NCBI RefSeq assembly: GCF_004362745.1
Contig: NZ_SNXY01000013.1
Span: forward strand, 62,001-126,000
Reading direction: 5' to 3'
From: Oharaeibacter diazotrophicus
GTDB taxonomy: Bacteria; Pseudomonadota; Alphaproteobacteria; Rhizobiales; Pleomorphomonadaceae
DNA: 64,000 bases
The position numbers and the translations under genes are program-made. Every line of letters begins with the position of its first letter. Position 1 is the stretch's first letter. Positions 46,067 through 53,759 of the stretch are shown here, piece after piece. Under the pieces are notes generated by a model that was not told the DNA's origin, searched no databases, and worked only from the letters and a program-made list of their open reading frames with translations.

Positions 46067-46216
46067 CACACCGTGTTTCCGCGTCCGCGGGACGAAACGT
46101 TCCGGGCCCATACCTGTTCTCACGGCCGGCGCACACCGAAGCAACGGAAGCGGCGACCGGCTCCAGAGACCAAATCGGAACAGCCCGAAACCCACCCGAG
46201 ACAAGGAACCGCCATC

Positions 46217-46681
46217 ATGCTCAAGACCGTCCTCGCCTTCGCCGCCGGCGCCACCGCCCTCCTCGCCGCCTCCGCCGCCTCGGCCGCCCCGCAGATCGCC
46301 GGCTCGCTCTACCAGGAGAGCTCGTCGGCCACCTGCTCCGGCTCCACCGTCTGCCAGGTGCTGTTCACCAAGCTCGCCCCCGACATGGCGCTGCGCACCG
46401 AGCAGGTCGAGTGCCGCATCACGGTGCCGAGCACCGTCGACGTCTACAGCGTCGGCCTGAACTCCTTCACCCAGGGCGCCATCGGCGGCCGCACCTTCAT
46501 CCCGGTGGTCGGCGGCAAGTCGCTCGGCGGCCCGACGCAGAAGACCTTCGTCGGTCAGGTCGACTCGGCCGCCTTCTTCGCCGGTTCGCAGCCGCTGGTG
46601 ACGATGTACACCTCGGTCGCCACCAACGTCAGCGCCACCTGCACCATCGCCGGCACCCGCAAGTACATCAGCCAGTGGTGA
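46217..46681 (+). CDS. Small exported protein of unknown function
   Basis: I do not recognise the family. The 154-residue product has a clear signal peptide (residues 1-23, ending ASA-AP). The mature part is about 130 residues, rich in Ser, Thr, Val and Gly, with four cysteines (in ATCSGSTVCQ, VECRI and ATCTI) that could form two disulfides, consistent with a beta-rich periplasmic or secreted domain. It stands alone behind the atypical response regulator and the tandem TGTAACGA boxes. Its end overlaps the convergent amidohydrolase gene by 14 bases. Confidence 0.75.
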   Translation: MLKTVLAFAAGATALLAASAASAAPQIAGSLYQESSSATCSGSTVCQVLFTKLAPDMALRTEQVECRITVPSTVDVYSVGLNSFTQGAIGGRTFIPVVGGKSLGGPTQKTFVGQVDSAAFFAGSQPLVTMYTSVATNVSATCTIAGTRKYISQW

Positions 46682-47930
46682 GCGGCCCCGCGGCACCAGC
46701 CTCCCAATAGCGCGCGACGGCCGGCCGGTCGAACACCGGCCGGCCGTTCTTCCATGCGGCGCGCGGCGTCGCGATCTCCGCGACCGCGGCGGCGGGGGAG
46801 GGGGCGTCGAGGATCACGAGATCCGCGGGCGCGCCGACCGCGACGCCGTGGCCGCGTGTCGGCGACAGGATCCGCGCCGCCATGTCCGAGACCATCCGGA
46901 ACACCGTCGCGAGTTCCTCCGCCGTGCCGGCCTGGGCGACGGTGGCGTAGAGGTTGGCCATGCGGATCAGGCTGGCGTCGCCGAAGGGCGTGAACGGGTT
47001 CAGCACGTTGTTGGTGGCGATCGAGGCGGTGACGCCGAGCGCCGCCAGCCGGTGCGCCGGCGTCACCCCGCGCGGCACCAGCCGGTCGGCGCCGCGGCCG
47101 GTCAGGTAGAGGTCGGTCGCCGGCAGCACGGTCACCGCCACGCCGGCGTCGGCGAGCCGCCGGCCCGTCTCGGCGAACACCTCCGGCGCCACCGCCGACA
47201 GTTTGGTGACGTGGCCGACCGACACCCGTCCGCCGTAGCCGCGCGCCACCGTCTCGGCGATCACCGTCGGCAGGTCGGAGCGGGTCGGGTCGAGGTCGAA
47301 GTCGAGGTGGAAGTCGACCGCGACGCCGTGGCGCTCGGCGAGCGCGAAGATCCGCCGCACGTGTTCGGCCGGGTCCGGATCGGTGTAGGGACAGCCGCCG
47401 ACGAGGTCGGCGCCGTCCGCGAGCGCGCGGTCGATCAGGACCTCGGTGGCCGGTTCGTTGGTGAGACCCTCCTGCGCGAAGGCGCACATCTCGATCTCGA
47501 TCGCCGCGGCGTAGCGCGCCTTCACGGCGCGGATCGCCTCGAAGGCCCGGAGGTCCACCCTGGGATCCACTTCGACGAAGGTCCTGAGCCGCGTGGTGCC
47601 GGCGAGGATCGCCTTTTCGACCACCCGCGCGGCCCGTTCGTAGACGTCCTCCACCGTGAAGGCCGCCTTGGCGCGCGCGGTCTCGGCCACCGCCTCGGCC
47701 AGCGTGCCGGCGCAGATCCGGCAGCGCCCGACGATGCCGGCCTTGTCGAGATGAATGTGGGTCTCGACGAAGCCGGCGAACAACAGCCGACCGCCGACGT
47801 CGGTCTCGCCGGCCTCGCAGGTGAACCCGGTGCCGATATCCACGATCCGGCCGCCGGCGACCGCCACGTCGGCGAGACCGTCGCGGCCGGGCAGGGCGGC
47901 GGCGCGGAAGACGTGGTCGAAGCGGCTCAT
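46668..47930 (-). CDS. Cytosine-deaminase-like amidohydrolase
   Basis: A 420-residue metal-dependent hydrolase. The HIHLDK motif (after GRLLFAGFVETH) supplies the first metal His pair, DFHLDFD and the GHVTKL segment the later ligands, and ATNNV the final Asp-equivalent region. The HxHLDK form is typical of the cytosine deaminase/isopropylammelide hydrolase branch, which acts on N-heterocycles. The ATG overlaps the stop of the upstream amidohydrolase by four bases, so both are co-translated. Confidence 0.85.
   Translation of the reverse strand: MSRFDHVFRAAALPGRDGLADVAVAGGRIVDIGTGFTCEAGETDVGGRLLFAGFVETHIHLDKAGIVGRCRICAGTLAEAVAETARAKAAFTVEDVYERAARVVEKAILAGTTRLRTFVEVDPRVDLRAFEAIRAVKARYAAAIEIEMCAFAQEGLTNEPATEVLIDRALADGADLVGGCPYTDPDPAEHVRRIFALAERHGVAVDFHLDFDLDPTRSDLPTVIAETVARGYGGRVSVGHVTKLSAVAPEVFAETGRRLADAGVAVTVLPATDLYLTGRGADRLVPRGVTPAHRLAALGVTASIATNNVLNPFTPFGDASLIRMANLYATVAQAGTAEELATVFRMVSDMAARILSPTRGHGVAVGAPADLVILDAPSPAAAVAEIATPRAAWKNGRPVFDRPAVARYWEAGAAGPLTTG
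46717..46747 (+). terminator. Terminator stem inside the convergent amidohydrolase gene
   Basis: ACGGCCGGCCGGT (46717-46729) and ACCGGCCGGCCGT (46735-46747) form a perfect 13-bp stem with a 5-base loop, followed by TCTTCC. It lies 36 bases after the secreted-protein stop but within the amidohydrolase coding sequence. Confidence 0.6.
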
Positions 47931-49480
47931 CGGTCGGCCATGGCGTTGTAGCGGTAGGGGCGGACGTCGCCGTGGTCGGGGTGGGCGCGGAACCACGCCT
48001 CGAGATGCGGCATCAGCCGGCTCACCATCTCCTTTGCGCGTATCTCGGCCGCGGTCGGCGGTCGCGACAACCGCTCGGCGATCTCGGCGTGGACGGCCTC
48101 GCGGTCGACCAGGGTGCAGCGGCCGTCGCGCACCACCTCGCGGCCACCGACGAAGACGCCGCGCACCATGCCCTTGCGGCTGCGCAGCACCAGGGCGTCG
48201 ACGAGCGGCGTCTCCGGCTCGACGTAGGGACGGGTCACGCTCGCCCAGTCGACCGTCACCACGTCGGCGGCCCGGCCGGGATCGAGCCGGCCGATCCGGC
48301 CCTCGAAGCCGGTGGTGGCGGCGCCGTGCTCGGTCGCCATCGCGAACACCTCGGCGGGGGAGGGGCGGTGGCCGAACATCGACGCCTGCCTGTGCAGGGC
48401 GTGGACCAGCCGCATCTCGGTGAACATGTCGCGGTCGTCGTCGATGTTGGACTGGTCGATGCCGAGCGCGACGGGGATGCCGCGCCGCTGCATCTCCGTC
48501 ACCGGCGCGATGCCGCTGGCGAGGCGGAGGCCGGAACTCGCGTTGTGGCAGATCCGGCAGCGGTGCTCGGCGAGGAGGTCGAGGTCGTCGGGGCTCGTCC
48601 AGATGCCGTGGCCGAGGGTGACGTCCGGCCCGAGGCAGCCGAGCGCGGCGAGGTGGCCGACGGCGCTCCGTCCGGTGTGGCGGCGGGCGAAGGCGGCCTG
48701 GCGCTCGGTCTCGATCAGGTGCATGTGCACCTTGGCGCCGTTCCGCCGTGCGGTGTCGAAGATCGCCGTCAGCGTGTCGTCGGTGCACCAGTGCAGGTTG
48801 GCCGGGGCGAGCTGCAGGCGGACGCGATCGGGATCGCGCTCGCGCCAGCGCGCCGCCGCGGCCTCGAAGAAGGCCATGTGCCGCCCGATCGGCGCCAGCG
48901 CCGCGCGCGTCTGCGCGCCGAAATGCGCCGCGACGTCCTCGGGCAGGCGGGCGAGGAAGGTCTCGTCGTCCTCGTAGGTCAGCTGGTTGCGGTCGCGGAT
49001 CATGAAGGACCACGACACCCGCATGCCGATCTCGCGATAGGCCTCCACCACCGGGTCGACGATGCGGTCCCAGCCCTCCTCGGGGCCGGACAGGCCGCCC
49101 TGGATGTGCTGCACCGTGGTGGTGCCGGTCTCCAGCATCTCGATCGCGGAATAGAGCGTGTCGAGCCGGGCGCCGACGCCGCGCATGCCGCGAAACTGCG
49201 GCAGCCACAGTTCCAGCGGGGCGAGCGGCACGCCCAGCATCAGCGGCGTCAGGCCGAAGTGATGGTGGCCGTTGACGAGGCCGGGGATGGCGACGAGGCC
49301 GCGGCCGCCCTCGACCGGCAGTCCCGGCCACGCCGCGGTCAGCGTCGCCGCCGGCCCGATCTCGGCGATCGCCCCACCCGCGACCCGAATCGCCGCGTAG
49401 CGCTCGATCTCGGCCGTGCCGTCGGCGGCGACGCCGCGCACCACCGCGTCGGCGACGATCAGGAACTCGGGTTCGGCCAT
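47927..49480 (-). CDS. Amidohydrolase-family deaminase/hydrolase
   Basis: A 517-residue metal-dependent hydrolase of the TrzN/AtzA/guanine-deaminase branch. The first metal motif is NGHHHF (GLVNGHHHFGL), an His-His-His variant of the usual HxH; HMHLIETE, LGHGIWTS and LGIDQSNIDDD give the other ligands. It is about 60 residues longer than typical relatives, with an extended C-terminus. ATG at 49480 was chosen because the family starts with this beta-sandwich strand (LIVADAVV). Substrate is probably an amino-substituted heterocycle or ureide. It is divergent from the GGT-like gene by about 200 bases. Confidence 0.85.
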   Translation of the reverse strand: MAEPEFLIVADAVVRGVAADGTAEIERYAAIRVAGGAIAEIGPAATLTAAWPGLPVEGGRGLVAIPGLVNGHHHFGLTPLMLGVPLAPLELWLPQFRGMRGVGARLDTLYSAIEMLETGTTTVQHIQGGLSGPEEGWDRIVDPVVEAYREIGMRVSWSFMIRDRNQLTYEDDETFLARLPEDVAAHFGAQTRAALAPIGRHMAFFEAAAARWRERDPDRVRLQLAPANLHWCTDDTLTAIFDTARRNGAKVHMHLIETERQAAFARRHTGRSAVGHLAALGCLGPDVTLGHGIWTSPDDLDLLAEHRCRICHNASSGLRLASGIAPVTEMQRRGIPVALGIDQSNIDDDRDMFTEMRLVHALHRQASMFGHRPSPAEVFAMATEHGAATTGFEGRIGRLDPGRAADVVTVDWASVTRPYVEPETPLVDALVLRSRKGMVRGVFVGGREVVRDGRCTLVDREAVHAEIAERLSRPPTAAEIRAKEMVSRLMPHLEAWFRAHPDHGDVRPYRYNAMADR

Positions 49481-49682
49481 GGCGCGCTTACTCGGGGCGA
49501 ACGGGACGGGGTGGCGACTGTCGACCGCCGCGACCGGCGGGAAAAGATCAAAGATCGGGCAGCCTGCGACGTTGCTTTCCGCAGATCCGAGGCGCCGCCG
49601 CGTGCATGATGCCGCCGGCGCGCCGTCCCCGCCAGGGCCGGCCGCGCTTCGGTTTCGCAACGGCGGTCGGACGGGGAGAGAG

Positions 49683-51272
49683 ATGCTCGAAACGGTGAGG
49701 GGTCGGCGGGGCATGGTGACCAGCCCGCATCATCTGGCCTCGGCGGCCGGCCGCGACGTGCTGCGCGCCGGCGGCACCGCGGTCGAGGCCGTCGTCGCGA
49801 CGGCGGCGATGCTGGCGGTGGTCTATCCGCACATGAACCACGTCGGCGGCGACGGCTTCTGGCTGATCGCCGAGCCCGGCCGCGACCCCGTCGGCATCGA
49901 CGCCGCCGGCGCCGCCGGCGCGCGGGTCGACGACACCCTCTACGCCGCCGCCGGCCTCTCGGCCGTTCCGACCCGCGGCCCGCTCGCCGCCAACACCGTC
50001 GCCGGCACGATCTCCGGCTGGGAGGAGGCGCTGGCGATCTCGGCCGGCTGGCAGGCGCCGCTGCCGCTCGCCGCCCTCCTCGAGCAGGCGATCTGGTACG
50101 CCGAGAACGGCTATCCGGTCACCCGCAGCCAGCACGAACTGACCGCCGGGAAGCGCGCCGAACTCGAGCCCTCGCCCGGCTGGGCCGACGCCTTCCTCGA
50201 CGCCGGCGAGGTGCCGGCCGTCGGCGCGCTCCAGCGCCAGCCCGCCCTCGGTGCCATGCTGCGCCGGCTCGCCGCCGCCGGTCTCTCCGACTTCTACCGC
50301 GGCGAAACCGCCCGCGCGATCGCCGCCGACCTCGCCGCCGCCGGTTCGCCGATCGGCGCCGACGACCTCGCCGGCCACCGCGCCCGCCGCGTGACGCCGC
50401 TCGAGGTCGCCATCCCCGGCGCCCGGCTCTTCAACATGACGCCGCCGACCCAGGGCGTCGCCTCGCTGATGATCCTCGCGATCTTCGCCCGGCTCGGCGT
50501 CGGCACGGGCGAGGGCTTCGAGCACGTCCACGGCCTCGTCGAGGCGACCAAGCGCGCTTTCCTCGCCCGCGACGCCCACGTCGGCTGTCCCTCGGCGATG
50601 ACCATCGACCCGGCGAGCCTTCTCGCCGACGCCCGCCTCGACGCCGAGGCCGCCGCGATCGACCGCGCCCGCGCCGCGCCCTGGCCGCATCCGCCGGTGC
50701 CGGGCGACACGGTCTGGCTCGGCGCCGTCGACGGCGAGGGCCGCGCCGCGAGCTTCATCCAGTCGATCTTCTTCGAGTTCGGCTCCGGCGTCGTGCTGCC
50801 GCAGACGGGCGTACTGTGGCAGAACCGCGGCTCGTCGCTGCGCCTCGACGGCGCCGGCCCGCGCCGGCTCGCGCCCGGCCGCAAGCCGTTCCACACGCTC
50901 AACCCGGCGATGGCGCGCTTCGACGACGGCCGCAGCATAGTCTACGGCACCATGGGCGGCGAGGGCCAGCCGCAGACCCAGGCTGCCGTGTTCTCGCGCT
51001 ACGCCCTGTTCGGCCAGGACCTCCAGGCCGCCGTCACCGCGCCGCGCTGGCTGCTCGGCAAGACCTGGGGCGAGGGCACCGTCGGCCTCAAGCTCGAGGA
51101 CCGCTTCCCGCCCGACCTCGTCGCCGCGCTCCGCGCCGCCGGCCACGACGTCGAACTCCTGCCCGCCTTCACCTCCACCATGGGCCACGCCGGCGCCATC
51201 GTCCGCCACGCCGACGGCCGCCTGGAAGGCGCGACGGATCCGCGGTCGGACGGTGCGGTGGGGGCTTGGTGA
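49683..51272 (+). CDS. Oxamate amidohydrolase (HpxW)-like gamma-glutamyltransferase family protein
   Basis: A 529-residue Ntn-hydrolase proenzyme of the gamma-glutamyltransferase family, without a signal peptide. Autocleavage is expected before Thr343 in PGDTVWLG, giving a large and a small subunit. The small subunit begins TVWLGAVDGEGRAASFIQSIFFEFGSGVVLPQTG and keeps the WQNRGSS loop, which by recollection matches HpxW oxamate amidohydrolase more closely than true GGT. GTMGGEGQPQTQ is the later conserved glycine loop. HpxW releases ammonia from oxamate at the end of an anaerobic allantoin route. The two neighbouring amidohydrolases fit such purine or amide breakdown. Confidence 0.78.
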   Translation: MLETVRGRRGMVTSPHHLASAAGRDVLRAGGTAVEAVVATAAMLAVVYPHMNHVGGDGFWLIAEPGRDPVGIDAAGAAGARVDDTLYAAAGLSAVPTRGPLAANTVAGTISGWEEALAISAGWQAPLPLAALLEQAIWYAENGYPVTRSQHELTAGKRAELEPSPGWADAFLDAGEVPAVGALQRQPALGAMLRRLAAAGLSDFYRGETARAIAADLAAAGSPIGADDLAGHRARRVTPLEVAIPGARLFNMTPPTQGVASLMILAIFARLGVGTGEGFEHVHGLVEATKRAFLARDAHVGCPSAMTIDPASLLADARLDAEAAAIDRARAAPWPHPPVPGDTVWLGAVDGEGRAASFIQSIFFEFGSGVVLPQTGVLWQNRGSSLRLDGAGPRRLAPGRKPFHTLNPAMARFDDGRSIVYGTMGGEGQPQTQAAVFSRYALFGQDLQAAVTAPRWLLGKTWGEGTVGLKLEDRFPPDLVAALRAAGHDVELLPAFTSTMGHAGAIVRHADGRLEGATDPRSDGAVGAW

Positions 51273-51279
51273 GGGGAGA

Positions 51280-51519
51280 TCACCCAGCGTCCACGTAGCC
51301 GCGCCGCCGCTTCGCTCGTTCCCAGCGTGCGGCCGCCGCCCGCGCCGCCGCCTCGCCGTCGTGGAGTTCCACGAGGGTGCGGCCCGCCGTGCCGATGCGG
51401 CCCCAGCGGCGGACGAGGGCGACGGGGCCGAACAGGGTGGGCGCGAGTTCGAGGGCGTAGAAGCGCGCCATGGCGCGGGCGGGGTCGATGCGGCGGAGGT
51501 GGATCGGGGCGTCGGGCAT
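51280..51519 (-). CDS. Solo WGR-domain protein
   Basis: A 79-residue protein that consists of one WGR domain: RRIDPARAMARFYALELAP, LVRRWGRIGTAGR with the eponymous Trp-Gly-Arg, and the closing helix AARWERAKRRRGY. WGR domains bind nucleic acid ends in eukaryotic PARPs and occur alone in many Alphaproteobacteria, where their role is unknown. ATG at 51519 was chosen because the domain begins right after it. It stands next to the GGT-like gene, convergent with it. Confidence 0.8.
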   Translation of the reverse strand: MPDAPIHLRRIDPARAMARFYALELAPTLFGPVALVRRWGRIGTAGRTLVELHDGEAAARAAAARWERAKRRRGYVDAG

Positions 51520-51770
51520 GGGGCGAGTCTCGTCCCTCGCCGGTGCCCGGTCCAACGACTTCGCGGAATCGATCGGCGGCGATCGATTCACACGGTCGAT
51601 GATAGGATGCCCCCGGAGCGGGTGAGGAGCACCCGGCGGGGCGCCGGCCGAGGGACCGGAACCGGCCGAGGGTCCGGCGCGTCGGACCTCGGCGGGACCC
51701 GACACGACGGAGCCACCGGGCACGGGCGCACACGGAGCCGTGATCGCCGCGGCCCTCGACTCCGCAAGTG

Positions 51771-51792
51771 TGATGATTTATGAATTTCATCA
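51771..51792. promoter_or_regulatory. AT-rich inverted repeat before the TetR gene
   Basis: TGATGA (51771-51776) and TCATCA (51787-51792) flank ten AT-rich bases, ending 15 bases before the TetR start. A related TTCATCA half-site stands at 52520-52526 before the efflux genes. A TetR operator is likely. Confidence 0.45.
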
Positions 51793-51807
51793 GATCATGA
51801 GGACGCG

Positions 51808-52410
51808 ATGACCAAGGCGGCGCGCCCGCGCACCGATCCGGACGAGGTGCGGGAGAAGATCCTGGAGGTGGCGGAGGGGCAGTTCCGCCGCATCGGCTAC
51901 CAGAAGACCACGGTGGCGGACATCGCCGACGAACTCGGCATGAGCGCGGCCAACGTCTACCGCTTCTTCCAGTCGAAGAGCGCTATCAACCAGTGCATCT
52001 GCGCCCGCCTGCTGGACGGCGCGATCGAGCTCGCTTGGCGCCACGTCCGGGCCGAGGGCGACCCGGCGGAACGGCTGGAGGCGCTGCTGGTCGCGATGCA
52101 CCGGCACAACCGCGAGACCCTGATTCAGGAGCGGCGGATGCACGACATGGTCGCCGCGGCAGTGTCCGAGCACTGGGAAAACGTCAAGACCTACAAGGAG
52201 AGGTTGAACACGATCATCGAGGGCCTGATCCGCGAGGGCGTCGACGCCGGCGTCTTCGCCGCCGACGACGCGCGCATCGCCGCCGACTGCGTGCTCGGCT
52301 GCTTCGGGATGCTGTTGCACCCGGTGATGATCGAGCAGTGCATCGACGACGACCTCGACACCAAGGCGCGGCACATGGCCCGCTTCGTCGTCCGCGCCCT
52401 GAAGGCGTAG
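51808..52410 (+). CDS. TetR/AcrR-family transcriptional regulator
   Basis: A 200-residue TetR repressor. The N-terminal helix-turn-helix reads ILEVAEGQFRRIGYQKTTVADIADELGMSAANVYRFFQSK, a perfect family signature; the C-terminal part is a helical ligand and dimer domain (about 75-195). It lies 129 bases upstream of an RND efflux pair on the same strand and most likely represses it and itself until an exported compound binds. Confidence 0.92.
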   Translation: MTKAARPRTDPDEVREKILEVAEGQFRRIGYQKTTVADIADELGMSAANVYRFFQSKSAINQCICARLLDGAIELAWRHVRAEGDPAERLEALLVAMHRHNRETLIQERRMHDMVAAAVSEHWENVKTYKERLNTIIEGLIREGVDAGVFAADDARIAADCVLGCFGMLLHPVMIEQCIDDDLDTKARHMARFVVRALKA

Positions 52411-52539
52411 ACGGCGGGCCGGGCGGGCGCGGGACCACCGACACGACGACCGGCCCGGGGGCGACCCCGGGCCTCTTCGGACCCGAGACCTGACGACTGT
52501 TCGTTTTCGTCAGGACTCATTCATCAAGGAAGCCGGGCG

Positions 52540-53691
52540 ATGGCCATCCGATCGATCTCCCTTTCCGCCGCCGCGGCGACGGCCGCCCTCCTCGCCGCCG
52601 CGCTCCTCTCCGGCTGCCAACCCGCCGGCGACGAGGCGCACGCCGCCGCCACCGCGGACGAGGCGGCGCCCGCCGCGCCGACCCGGCCGGCCCCGGTGGT
52701 GTCGGCGATGGCGGTGCGGGCGGTGTCGATGGCCGAGGTGCGCGCCTACACCGGCACGGTCGAGCCGCGCCGGTCGGTCGCCGAGAGCTTCCGCGTCGGC
52801 GGCAAGCTGGTCGCCCGGCTGGTCGACGTCGGCGACCGCGTCGCCGCCGGCACCGTGATCGCCCGGCTCGACCCGACCGACTTCGACCTCGCGCTCGCCA
52901 AGGCCGAGGCGGCGCTCACGGCCGCCACCACCAACCGCGACCGCGCCGCCGCCGACGAGCGCCGCGGCGCCGACCTGCTCGCCAAGGGCCACGCCACCGC
53001 CGCCGACTACGACGGCCGCAGGCTCGCGCTCGCCGAGGCCGCCGCTCGGCTCGAGCAGGCCGCCCGCGAACTCGACCTCGCCCGCAATCAGCGCGCCTAT
53101 GCCGACCTCGTCGCCGGCACCGACGGCGTCGTCTCGGCGATCGGCGCCGAGCCCGGACAGGTGGTGACGGCCGGCGCGGCGATCGCGACCCTCGCCGAGA
53201 CCGCCGCGCCCGAAGTCCGCGTCGCCATCCCGGAGAGCCGTATCGGCGGCCTCGACGGCGCGAGCGCCGACGTCTCGCTCTGGGCCGGCGGCCACGCCTA
53301 CGCGGCCCGGCTGCGCGAGATCGCCCCGACGGCCGACCCGACGACGCGCACCTACGCCGCCCGCTTCGCCATCGACGCCCCCGACGACGCCGTCCGCTTC
53401 GGCATGACCGCCACCGTCACCCTCACCAAGGGCGACCCGCGCAAGGTGGTGCTGGTACCGCCGACCGCGGTGCTCGACGAGGGCCGCGGACCCGTGGTGT
53501 TCGTGATCGATCCTTCGGGCTCGCCCGTGCGCGAGCGGCCGGTCGAGGTGCTGCGCTACGCCGGCGACGCGGTGGTGATCGCGGCCGGCGGCCTCCACGA
53601 CGGCGAGCGCATCGTCGCGCTCGGCGTCAACCGGCTCGACGACGGCGAGGCCGTCCGGGTCGGCATCGAGACCGCCACCCTTTCCCCCTGA
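52540..53691 (+). CDS. RND efflux periplasmic adaptor lipoprotein
   Basis: A 383-residue membrane fusion protein. The lipobox LLSGC (Cys27) marks it as a lipoprotein anchored to the inner membrane. Then come the biotinyl-lipoyl half (YTGTVEPRRSVAESFRVGGKL, VGDRVAAGTVIARLD), an alpha-helical hairpin (about 125-180, AKAEAALTAATTNRDRAAADERR), the second lipoyl half (VVSAIGAEPGQVV) and beta-barrel domains. It links the inner-membrane pump at 53760 to an outer-membrane channel not encoded in the window. Confidence 0.9.
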   Translation: MAIRSISLSAAAATAALLAAALLSGCQPAGDEAHAAATADEAAPAAPTRPAPVVSAMAVRAVSMAEVRAYTGTVEPRRSVAESFRVGGKLVARLVDVGDRVAAGTVIARLDPTDFDLALAKAEAALTAATTNRDRAAADERRGADLLAKGHATAADYDGRRLALAEAAARLEQAARELDLARNQRAYADLVAGTDGVVSAIGAEPGQVVTAGAAIATLAETAAPEVRVAIPESRIGGLDGASADVSLWAGGHAYAARLREIAPTADPTTRTYAARFAIDAPDDAVRFGMTATVTLTKGDPRKVVLVPPTAVLDEGRGPVVFVIDPSGSPVRERPVEVLRYAGDAVVIAAGGLHDGERIVALGVNRLDDGEAVRVGIETATLSP

Positions 53692-53759
53692 TCCCGCGTC
53701 GCGCTCCGGCGCGAGGCAACCGGCCCCATCCGCCGACCGACCCGAGACGGGAGAGCCCC

